A stretch of DNA of 35,327 bases from Verrucomicrobiota bacterium (GTDB lineage Bacteria > Verrucomicrobiota > Verrucomicrobiia > Opitutales > Opitutaceae): positions 1-35,327 of the forward strand of contig JAQGON010000004.1 in NCBI GenBank assembly GCA_028293565.1. The letters run 5' to 3'. A program made the position numbers and the translations under genes. The notes below the pieces were generated by a model. That model searched no databases and was not told the DNA's origin. It saw only the letters and a program-made list of their open reading frames with translations. Positions 25,207 through 32,735 of this stretch are shown here, one piece after another (positions within the stretch are counted from its first letter, which is position 1; each line of letters begins with the position of its first letter).

Positions 25207-25384
25207 ATTTTGAACAGAAGTTAACGGAGGCAACGAAGCGCCATTCGTCGAAAACGCGAGGGTTGCAGGCAGCACATGATGTTCGGTTTGGTTTCCGAAC
25301 CCTTTCCCAAATCAGCCTCGGCGTGCAACCCGGACTCCACGAAGGGACGGCGCGTCGTTGCCTTTGTTCTCTTCTGTTCAAAAT
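25207..25384. repeat. Long imperfect hairpin upstream of the GxxExxY gene
   Basis: Arms 25207-25242 (beginning ATTTTGAACAGAAG) and 25349-25384 (ending CTTCTGTTCAAAAT) match over 36 bp with about five mismatches. Pairing continues inward: TTCGTCG with CACGAA, GGGTTGCA with TGCAACCC, and a terminal GTTCGG/CCGAAC hairpin near 25283-25302. Nearly the whole 178 bp can therefore fold into one structure. It sits between the permease stop and the GxxExxY start (80 bp). No protein-coding frame in it looks real. Confidence 0.85.
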
Positions 25385-25464
25385 GAATTCGGATCCTGTT
25401 TTTAGGTACAGGTGGCGCGAAGTTTCGTTGTGGCAGCGTCAAAAATGAATCTGAACCGGCATCA

Positions 25465-25869
25465 ATGCACCCACTCTACACCCAGGCCGATCTGGCCAGC
25501 GGGGAAATCATTGCTGCCGGAATCGAGGTCCATCGGGACAAAGGTCCGGGATTGATGGAATCAATCTATGAGCGATGCCTCGTACACGAACTCGCCCTGC
25601 GGGGATTTGCCACGGCGAGCCAAAAAATCGTCCAGATCCGCTACAAGGATTTGATTTTCGATGAACCTCTCCGCTTCGACGTCCTGGTCGAGGATTGCCT
25701 TCTGGTTGAGACGAAATCGGTGGAGCGGATTCTTCCCATCCATAAGGCGCAGCTTTTAAGCTACATGAGGCTGCTCAACATTCCCGTGGGATTGCTCCTC
25801 AATTTCCACGAAGTCGTTCTCAAGAACGGCATCTCGCGTCTGATCTTGCCCCGCGCAAATTTACCCTGA
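25465..25869 (+). CDS. GxxExxY protein, PD-(D/E)XK nuclease-like
   Basis: A 134-residue member of the GxxExxY family. The signature is GPGLMESIYE (27-36), with G29, E32 and Y35. Further family features are FDVLVEDCLLVETKSV, with D72 and the E82-T-K84 pair like a PD-(D/E)XK catalytic core, and then HKAQLLSYMRLL and GLLLNF. Members are small, spread irregularly between genomes and of unproven function; a nuclease or nucleic-acid-binding role is inferred from the core. The start is ATG 25465, with no strong ribosome-binding site. The gene lies alone between the importer operon and the convergent nitrilase and is preceded by a long hairpin. Confidence 0.9.
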   Translation: MHPLYTQADLASGEIIAAGIEVHRDKGPGLMESIYERCLVHELALRGFATASQKIVQIRYKDLIFDEPLRFDVLVEDCLLVETKSVERILPIHKAQLLSYMRLLNIPVGLLLNFHEVVLKNGISRLILPRANLP

Positions 25870-25913
25870 AGGACCTTTGCCATCGTCACCTCGCTGGCCC
25901 CGTCGCCTTCCGT

Positions 25914-26819
25914 TCAGACGGGTTTTCCGGATCGACGGGGCTTTTGCCGGACCACCGCCTTGACGAGCGGTGAATAGGTTTCGGGCCGGCGGTCGTTGAG
26001 CATGTCGGTCTTCCACACCCAGTCGTCGGCGCGGGTGAACCAGTGCGCGACGCGCGGCGCGGCCAGGTCGATCGTCGCCAGGGCGATTCCAGGATGGCGC
26101 CCGGCGTCGGCGATGATCGTCGCATCCGGCCCCACGATGCTGCTGCGCCCGATCAGCATCCCGGGCCGCCAGGCATTTTCCGGCGGACAGCCGTAGCACA
26201 CCGGCACGAAATGGATGCCGTTGTGCACCGCCGGACTCCGCAGCAGGACATCCATGAAGCCGTCGCCCCAGCCGCTCATCACATGCGGCCAAAAAATAAT
26301 CTCCGCGCCGTTCAGCGTGAGGCATCGCGCGCTCTCGGGGAAGGACGTGTCATGGCAGATCTGGACCCCGATCCGCGTCCCCGCCACTTCGAACACCGGC
26401 CACTCGTCGCCGGGCACGGTGCCGTAATCGCGCTCGTTTTCGATGCAGTGAACCTTGTGGTAGCGGCCGACCACCCGTCCCTTCCGGTCGAAAATGACCG
26501 CGATGTTCCGCACCTGCCCTTCGATGAGAGCGAGGATCGGCGCGACGATCGCCATCCGGTGACGCCGCGCGATCGGCGCAAGGCGCCTCACCGTCTCGGC
26601 CAGGGCGCGGCGAACGAGCGCCGGGGCGTTTCTCCGCGTGAGCCTGGTTCCAACGACGTTGAAGGTCTCGCCGACGCACGCGATGTCGGCGCCGCGTTTG
26701 CCGGCGGCGTTCAGCCAGGTTTCGGCGAGCGCAAAATTCGCGCGCTGCCGCTGGGCGTTGCTGCGTCCGGGAGCCGTCGACGGCAACTGGACGGCGGCGA
26801 TGGTGAGCGGGCGTTTCAT
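25914..26819 (-). CDS. Carbon-nitrogen hydrolase (nitrilase superfamily)
   Basis: A 301-residue enzyme hydrolysing a non-peptide C-N bond (amide, carbamoyl or nitrile). The catalytic triad is visible as E51 (VGETF), K122 (RYHKVH) and C155 (GVQICHD). Typical context is present: MKRPLTIAAVQLPST at the N terminus, NIAVIFDRKGRVVGRYHKVH, FPESARCLTLNGAEIIFWPHVM and MLIGRSSIVGPDATIIADAG. No signal peptide is present. Its ATG (26817-26819) overlaps the stop of the large upstream gene (ATGA), so the two are probably translated together and act in one pathway. Substrate is unknown; an N-carbamoyl or N-acetyl sugar or an amide product of the large protein is conceivable. Confidence 0.92.
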   Translation of the reverse strand: MKRPLTIAAVQLPSTAPGRSNAQRQRANFALAETWLNAAGKRGADIACVGETFNVVGTRLTRRNAPALVRRALAETVRRLAPIARRHRMAIVAPILALIEGQVRNIAVIFDRKGRVVGRYHKVHCIENERDYGTVPGDEWPVFEVAGTRIGVQICHDTSFPESARCLTLNGAEIIFWPHVMSGWGDGFMDVLLRSPAVHNGIHFVPVCYGCPPENAWRPGMLIGRSSIVGPDATIIADAGRHPGIALATIDLAAPRVAHWFTRADDWVWKTDMLNDRRPETYSPLVKAVVRQKPRRSGKPV

Positions 26820-29800
26820 TCGCGTGGGCCTTCGGCGTGCTCGAGCAGTTCCAGGCCATGGTCGTCGCGGCAGATGAGAAAACGCCCGGGCGCGAGCGCC
26901 AGCATCCGGCGCACCGGCCGGCGGATTCGCCCGCGGGGTTTCCAGGCCTGATCGAGAGAAAGGACATCGGTGCGCGTCGCCACGGTCAGCCGGCCATCGG
27001 ACTCCTGCGCCACGCCCACGACGGGACCGCCCGCGTGCCAGCTCCGCAGCACGCGCCCGTCGGCCAGGTCGACCGCGGTCACGAAGGCGTCGGCGCCCGC
27101 GGTCAGCGCCACGGGCCGGCCGTCGATCAAGCCGAGGCTGCAGGCATTGAGGCTCATTCCGCCCTCGAGCTTCCAGAGCCAGTCTTTTTTCGCCGCCGAC
27201 AGGACTCCGCAGCCGAGCTCCGTCGCCGAAAACAATGCGCCCTCCGGCGCGCCCGGGACACTCACCCATTCATACGCGAGCGAACGGCCGTTGAGGAATG
27301 GAATCACCCGGCGCAGCGCGCGAAACATCGGCTGCATGAATCCGCCGAAGCTGTGGCGGACGCCGCTCGGTCGTTCGCCGGGCGTTCCCTCATAGTATTG
27401 GATGCCATGATTCCAGCCGCAGCGCACATAGAGGTCGCCCGCTCCGGGTTTGCCGGGCGGCGTGACGAGAATGTCGAAATTCCACGGACCGTCCGAGAAG
27501 CTGTGGCCGGCGATGCCTCCGTCGGCATCCAGAAACACCATGATGCCATAGCCGCCCACCGCGAGGGCGCCGCGTCCATCCGCGCCGCGATGCCAGACGG
27601 CGAGGCAATGGATCGCGTTGAACCAGCCCATCAGGCAGTCCTTCCTTCCGCGAAACTCCTCGGCGAGCTTCAGGATTTTCCGCGGCGTCCCGTCGGCGTT
27701 GAACAAATGGAGCTCTCCGCCCAGCAGTCCGACGCAGAGCACGGGCGGACCCTGGCGATCGAGCGGCTGGGCGGAAACATGCGTCACCGGCACCGCGAGC
27801 GTCCGGCGCCAGAGCTCGCGGCCCTGGTCGTCCAGCGCCACCAGCTCGTTCACGGAATTCACCGTGATGATTTCGCTGCGGCCATCGCCATCCAGGTCGG
27901 CGGCGATCCAGTGCTGGAGCTCGGGCGCGATGAGACGATCGCTCAACACTTCCAGCCGGTGAAGCACGAAGGGACGGCCGTCGGGAGGACCCGGGATGCG
28001 CAGATGGAGCGAACGCGCCTTTTCGTTCACGGAAGCGACGCGCGCCTCGAGGCGGTTTTCGGCGTCGCGGTACCGCTTGTAACGGCGATCCGGCGCGGGA
28101 TTCACCGGACATGAGCGCCGCCCGCCGGCCGCCCTCTCGACCTCGACCTTGATTCCCGGCGGCAGCGGATTGAACGTGCGCAGCGACGGGTCGTCGATGC
28201 AGTCGCCGAGGATGTTGAGGGCTGTCACCGCCCGCGGTTCCGGGAAGACGAGGGAGAGGTCGTAATGCGGCGCCTTGGGCCATTGCGTCCAGATCTCGCG
28301 CGAGTAGCCGTCGGGCATGACGGGATCGAGCAGCTGGTCGGGCGATACGTCGACCGGCATGGGATCCGCCGTCACGCACACCTCCCGCACGCGTTCCGGA
28401 ATGCGGGTGCCGCTGTCAAACGTCCAGGCGCTGAGCCAGCCCTCATCGGGAACGGAATTTTTCGGAACTGCGGCGGCGGGCTCGGGAGGGTTGAGCGAGG
28501 TCAGCCAGGCCGAGATGGCTTTCGCGAACTGCGCGCCGAGCTTGGGCTCGAACGGCAGGGTCAGCGAATCGGCGAGCGTAAGCCCGCGGGTGTCGTTCTC
28601 CACCGTGATCGCGATGCGGGCCCCGACCGACTCGGCGGAATCTTTTTTCACCGTCAGCCGCGCCTGGGCCAGGTCGAAGCGGAGACTGACGGGAATGTTG
28701 CTGTGGATCTCGCAGGCGATGCCCGCGAGTTTGACTTCCGTCGCTCCGGCGAACGTGAGCACGCCGGCCTCGACCCAGGCGCTGGCCGCGATCGCGCTGT
28801 GGCCGGGCATCCACGTCGCGTCCCCCGCGAGCGCGACCGCGCACCACGCCCACGGCGCGGCCGCCCGCATCACGACGGCGCTGCGCGGAGTCAGCTGCCG
28901 GAGATCGATCAGCTCCGGGTCGGACTGCGTCCGGACGCGGAAGAGATTTTGAAACGTGGTTTCATCCCCGGCGCGGCAGGTACCTGCCCATCGTTGCCGG
29001 AGCACATAGGGCGCGCAGCCTCCCTGATCGAACTCCTCGTCACACGTCGAGGGCAGGCTGGCTCCGGCGACGAGCGTGAACCGGTGCCGGCCCTGGTCGC
29101 TCCGCCAGCGGCGTCCCTCGAGTTTCGCGAAGCCGGGAGTGCGCCAGGTGCACGCCGCCGAATAGGCTCCGTCCTCCTCGAAGACCACGCGGTCGATGAC
29201 GACGAAGCAGCCCTCGCCGCTCTTCGACCAGAACACGTGGCGCGTCCAGGTCGTGTGATGGTACCCGGAGAGGCGCGTCGCCGTCAGGCCGATGTCGGGA
29301 AAATCGGCGACCGCGATCCGCTCGGCGATCGGCGGCATCCGCGTGTCGTTGCGTCCGTCGCTGATGAAGAGGCCGTTCTTGTCGTGGTACGAATGCCGCG
29401 ACGTGTTCTGGACGAGAAAGACATGTCCCGACTGGAAAAACCGCACGATCGCATTCGCCGCCTGCATGTGGCCCTGCCAGCGGAACCCGCCCTGGTAGCC
29501 CTGGATCATCAGGTAGGCGTCCGCCGGGCCGTAGCCGCCGCGAAGGACGATCTTGTCGAATCCCCGCGACTGCGGCAGCCGGTTCACTCCGATGCTTTCG
29601 GGCAGCTGCCAGGTCTCGGGGGCGTTCACCATGTGGCCCGAATACTCGATGTGTTCCGGCGGCTGGTTGCCGATCGCCAGCTGGTGATCCGTGACGGGCA
29701 GGCATTCGACCTGGCCGCCCGGGTCCGGAGCGACTGGAGCGAGTTCCGGGCCGGTGTCGAATTTCTGCAGGAAAACCGGGACGAAGTGCAGGAACGAATA

Positions 29801-31159
29801 GCGCTGCGGCACCGCGAGGTTGGGCAGCTGGTGCAGAATCCATTTCAGTTTTCCATCGCCGTAATAGAACGCGCTCGCCGCCGTCTGGATCGTCGCCTCC
29901 TGCTGCAGGTACATGCCCTGGCTCTCGCCGTAGCCGCCCTGTCCTGCGCCGGAGCCATGATTGTCGTGGAGCGCGAGGCAGCGCTCGGCGACGCACCGCG
30001 CATTGCCGCTCGTGAAGAACGCGTGCCGTTCCTGGCCGAGCGCGTACCGGAACACCGTCGCGATGTTGTTCAGGGAGCTCTCGTCGTCCTGGTCGCAGAT
30101 CCGCGCCGCCGCCAGGGCGTCGAGAAACGTGCAGCACTCGGCAATCCAGCGGTCGCACAGCGCGCGCAGCGCGGGGGTCGGCTTGGCCTGCGACCGGAGA
30201 TATCGCGCCACGAGCAGAAATTCATACGTTCCTTTCCCCTGATGCCGATGCCCGAGCGGCGGCGCGCCCAGCCGCATGCGCCACCACTCGTCCTGGTTGT
30301 GCAGCGCGGTCAGCATGAGGAGACGATCGGTGCGCTCGATCTCCTCGTCCTTCAAAAAACCTCCGGCAATCAAAAGCGGCACCGCGCGCATGAACCGCTC
30401 GGCGAGGTAGTGCCAGTCGCCGTAGCCATTTTCCATTCGCTCGTTCAGCGCCAGCAGCTGGTCGCGGGCCACGTGGGCATGGCGGACGTCGCCGGTCCAG
30501 GACCACATCAGCGTGTGGGCGCCGATCAGGCGGATGGGTTCCGTGATGAACATCAGCCCGCGGGCGCGCGACGCCTGCAGCGCGGCGGAATCGGCCAGCG
30601 ACGTGTACGGCCAATCCGCGAGCTGCGCGGCGAGCCCGGGGTCGATCTCCACGTCGAGCATCCAGGGAAGCGTCGCCGACGCATCGGTCTTCGCCAGGGC
30701 GGCGACCAGGCGCTCCGCGGCGCGCTCGACACCGCGCAGCGAACCCCCGCCGACCAGCACGAGGTTCGCGCCGGTGCCGTAGGGATTCACGATCGTGCGC
30801 AGGTCGAAGCCATCCCCGCCGGGATAAGTGGCATCGGTCGAGCAGAGAAAATCGGCGTACAACGGCTGCAGCACACAATTCGTGTTCAAGCTGCCGAGCG
30901 CGACGAGCGGACGCTGGCGGTACGAGTCCGGCAGCGGCGTGCTGCGCTCCGGAATCAGCGCGGTGTCCGCGATGCATTCGGGCTCGGACCCGCTTTGCTG
31001 CCCGATCGCCGCGGCGATTTGCCCGGCCAATGCGCGATAACGCGCGTCGGACGCGGGATAGATGATCGCCGCTTTCGCGGAGCCGCCCAGGCCCAGGGCG
31101 GTCGCGCGTCGCAGGCTGCGGGGGAGGACGTCGACGGCGGGATCGCGTGGGGTCAGCAT
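26816..31159 (-). CDS. Very large lyase-like multidomain protein with C-terminal beta-propeller
   Basis: A 1447-residue protein. Residues 1-180 form an alpha/beta domain (AKAAIIYPASDARYRALAGQI, GTGANLVLVGGGSLRGVERAA) like the N domain of some glycoside hydrolases. About 190-480 is helical (SWTGDVRHAHVARDQLLAL, NGYGDWHYLAERFMRAVPLL, GTYEFLLVARYLRSQ) and reads like the alpha/alpha toroid of polysaccharide lyases. About 500-900 is beta-rich (GFDKIVLRGGYGPADAYLM, GHVFLVQNTSRHSYHDKNG, WTRHVFWSKSG), as in heparinase-type enzymes. A discoidin-like stretch lies near 950-990. From about 1083 (ADLDGDGRSEII) repeats of the FG-GAP/PQQ type run to the end. There is no signal peptide from ATG 31159 and no recognised catalytic motif, so activity is unproven. 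It overlaps the nitrilase by 4 bp. Confidence 0.8.
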   Translation of the reverse strand: MLTPRDPAVDVLPRSLRRATALGLGGSAKAAIIYPASDARYRALAGQIAAAIGQQSGSEPECIADTALIPERSTPLPDSYRQRPLVALGSLNTNCVLQPLYADFLCSTDATYPGGDGFDLRTIVNPYGTGANLVLVGGGSLRGVERAAERLVAALAKTDASATLPWMLDVEIDPGLAAQLADWPYTSLADSAALQASRARGLMFITEPIRLIGAHTLMWSWTGDVRHAHVARDQLLALNERMENGYGDWHYLAERFMRAVPLLIAGGFLKDEEIERTDRLLMLTALHNQDEWWRMRLGAPPLGHRHQGKGTYEFLLVARYLRSQAKPTPALRALCDRWIAECCTFLDALAAARICDQDDESSLNNIATVFRYALGQERHAFFTSGNARCVAERCLALHDNHGSGAGQGGYGESQGMYLQQEATIQTAASAFYYGDGKLKWILHQLPNLAVPQRYSFLHFVPVFLQKFDTGPELAPVAPDPGGQVECLPVTDHQLAIGNQPPEHIEYSGHMVNAPETWQLPESIGVNRLPQSRGFDKIVLRGGYGPADAYLMIQGYQGGFRWQGHMQAANAIVRFFQSGHVFLVQNTSRHSYHDKNGLFISDGRNDTRMPPIAERIAVADFPDIGLTATRLSGYHHTTWTRHVFWSKSGEGCFVVIDRVVFEEDGAYSAACTWRTPGFAKLEGRRWRSDQGRHRFTLVAGASLPSTCDEEFDQGGCAPYVLRQRWAGTCRAGDETTFQNLFRVRTQSDPELIDLRQLTPRSAVVMRAAAPWAWCAVALAGDATWMPGHSAIAASAWVEAGVLTFAGATEVKLAGIACEIHSNIPVSLRFDLAQARLTVKKDSAESVGARIAITVENDTRGLTLADSLTLPFEPKLGAQFAKAISAWLTSLNPPEPAAAVPKNSVPDEGWLSAWTFDSGTRIPERVREVCVTADPMPVDVSPDQLLDPVMPDGYSREIWTQWPKAPHYDLSLVFPEPRAVTALNILGDCIDDPSLRTFNPLPPGIKVEVERAAGGRRSCPVNPAPDRRYKRYRDAENRLEARVASVNEKARSLHLRIPGPPDGRPFVLHRLEVLSDRLIAPELQHWIAADLDGDGRSEIITVNSVNELVALDDQGRELWRRTLAVPVTHVSAQPLDRQGPPVLCVGLLGGELHLFNADGTPRKILKLAEEFRGRKDCLMGWFNAIHCLAVWHRGADGRGALAVGGYGIMVFLDADGGIAGHSFSDGPWNFDILVTPPGKPGAGDLYVRCGWNHGIQYYEGTPGERPSGVRHSFGGFMQPMFRALRRVIPFLNGRSLAYEWVSVPGAPEGALFSATELGCGVLSAAKKDWLWKLEGGMSLNACSLGLIDGRPVALTAGADAFVTAVDLADGRVLRSWHAGGPVVGVAQESDGRLTVATRTDVLSLDQAWKPRGRIRRPVRRMLALAPGRFLICRDDHGLELLEHAEGPRE

Positions 31160-31224
31160 GAACGCGGTGGGGGGACCGCGAGATAAGGGCTGACCCCGCC
31201 TGCGGGCAAGCTTGCAACCCGGCG

Positions 31225-32628
31225 CTACGCCAGGCACGCCTTGAAGGCCTCGGTCAGCGCGGCGCGGTCGAGCTTCCGGCCGATGAACACGAGCGTGTTG
31301 GTGCGCGGCTCGCCGCCCCATTCGCGGTCGAACTTCGCGTCGAAGAGCATGTGCACGCCCTGGAACACGAGCCGCTTCGTTGCGCCCTTCACGCTCAGCA
31401 CCCCTTTCATGCGATAGATGTCCCCGCCTTTCACGCGCAGCAGTTCGCTGATCCAGTCGTTGAGCCGTTTCCCGTCCAGTTCGCCCGGGAGGCTGATCCC
31501 CACGGACGTCACGGCGTCGTTGTGCGAGTGCGCCGCGTGATAATCGCGCTGCCAGACGGGTTGCACGGTCTCGTTGCCGACGTGGACATGGAGGGGGTCG
31601 TGACCGCACGCCTCGAAGACCAGGAACTGCCCGGCCTGCGGGATCTCGAGCGGGTAGGTGCCGTTTCCCTCGTGCAGCAGCAGGCGCTGTAGTGTCGCGC
31701 CGGGAATCACGGTGTCCCCGGATTTCAGGCGCGTCTCCCAATCGGCGAAGACCCGCACGGCGCTTTCCTGCGCGGCGGCGATCGCGGGTTCGTCCACGGA
31801 CTTGACGGGAAGGATCACGACGTCGAGCTCGTTCGGGTTCCCGTGATGATGCCCGTCGTGTTTGTGTTCGTGTTCGTGCTCATGCTCCGTGTGGTCGTGA
31901 TCGCCGTCGGCGTGGCCGATCGCGAGGCGATGCGTGCCGGCGGGCAGCGGATAGGCGCCGGCCCATTCGAACGGGTATTCCGGCTCGAGAAACTTCGGGT
32001 CGAGCTCGGTGGCGCGGCCGAGATTGAATCCGCCGACCTCGAGCACGCGATCGAGGGGAATGTCGCAGTTGCGGGTGCGGTGGATTTTGGCGACGGCGTT
32101 GATCCGGCGGATGCGGACCTCGAGCGCGTCGAGATCGGCGGGGCCGATCAGGTCGGTCTTGTTGAGCAGGATCACGTCGGCGAACGCGAGCTGCTTCACG
32201 GCTTCGTCGTCGGTGTCGAGATGCTGCAGCACGTGCTTGGCGTCGACGACCGTCACGATCGCATCGAGCCGGAAATTCCGCTTCATCTCGTCGTCGGTGA
32301 AGAACGTCTGGGCCACGGGCCCCGGGTTGGCGAGCCCGGTGGTCTCGATCAGGATTCCGTCGAGCGGGTCCTTCCGCTTCATCAGGCGGCCGAGAATGCG
32401 GATGAGGTCGCCGCGAACGGTGCAGCAGATACACCCGTTGTTCATCTCGAACAGCTCCTCGTCGCTCTGGACGACGAGCTGGTGGTCGACGCCGACCTCG
32501 CCGAACTCGTTCTCGATCACGGCGAGTTTCTTCCCGTGCTGTTCCGTGAGAATGCGGTTGAGCAGGGTGGTTTTGCCGGCGCCGAGGAAGCCGGTGAGGA
32601 CGGTGACAGGAATGGGTCCGGAGCTCAT
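31225..32628 (-). CDS. CobW/COG0523-type metal-chaperone GTPase with His-rich loop
   Basis: A 467-residue G3E GTPase. The GTPase domain has GFLGAGKT (13-20), [10 protein letters not shown] (39-48), the metal-binding CxCC as GCICCTV (65-71), [10 protein letters not shown] and NKTDL (156-160). A His/Asp/Glu-rich segment at about 239-263 ([20 protein letters not shown] and further His) is typical of zinc-type COG0523 proteins. A middle region of about 110 residues contains [25 protein letters not shown]. The CobW C-terminal domain follows, with [19 protein letters not shown]. These proteins deliver Zn, Ni or Co to client enzymes; zinc is favoured but not proven. It lies 107 bp downstream of the RND pump and 65 bp upstream of the large lyase-like gene on the same strand. 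No Zur box was recognised upstream. Confidence 0.93.
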   Translation of the reverse strand: MSSGPIPVTVLTGFLGAGKTTLLNRILTEQHGKKLAVIENEFGEVGVDHQLVVQSDEELFEMNNGCICCTVRGDLIRILGRLMKRKDPLDGILIETTGLANPGPVAQTFFTDDEMKRNFRLDAIVTVVDAKHVLQHLDTDDEAVKQLAFADVILLNKTDLIGPADLDALEVRIRRINAVAKIHRTRNCDIPLDRVLEVGGFNLGRATELDPKFLEPEYPFEWAGAYPLPAGTHRLAIGHADGDHDHTEHEHEHEHKHDGHHHGNPNELDVVILPVKSVDEPAIAAAQESAVRVFADWETRLKSGDTVIPGATLQRLLLHEGNGTYPLEIPQAGQFLVFEACGHDPLHVHVGNETVQPVWQRDYHAAHSHNDAVTSVGISLPGELDGKRLNDWISELLRVKGGDIYRMKGVLSVKGATKRLVFQGVHMLFDAKFDREWGGEPRTNTLVFIGRKLDRAALTEAFKACLA

Positions 32629-32735
32629 GAAAGGCGAAATTGGATTTCCGAAGGCGAAAGACGCAAGCGTGGGGTGGAGCGTCCCGATTGCAAACGAGCC
32701 GGCGGAAATGAATCCCGCCCGTCCCTCCCTGCCGT

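Noticed and set aside
25221-25442. Minus-strand open frame inside the long hairpin
   Set aside because: It follows the palindrome sequence and has no recognisable protein pattern.
28265-31186. Long open frame opposite the giant protein gene
   Set aside because: Composition is the Arg/Ala-rich pattern of an antisense frame and no motif is visible; the minus-strand frame carries domain-like sequence.
32629-32735. Zur-type operator upstream of the COG0523 gene
   Set aside because: No inverted repeat resembling a Zur box is visible in the gap.
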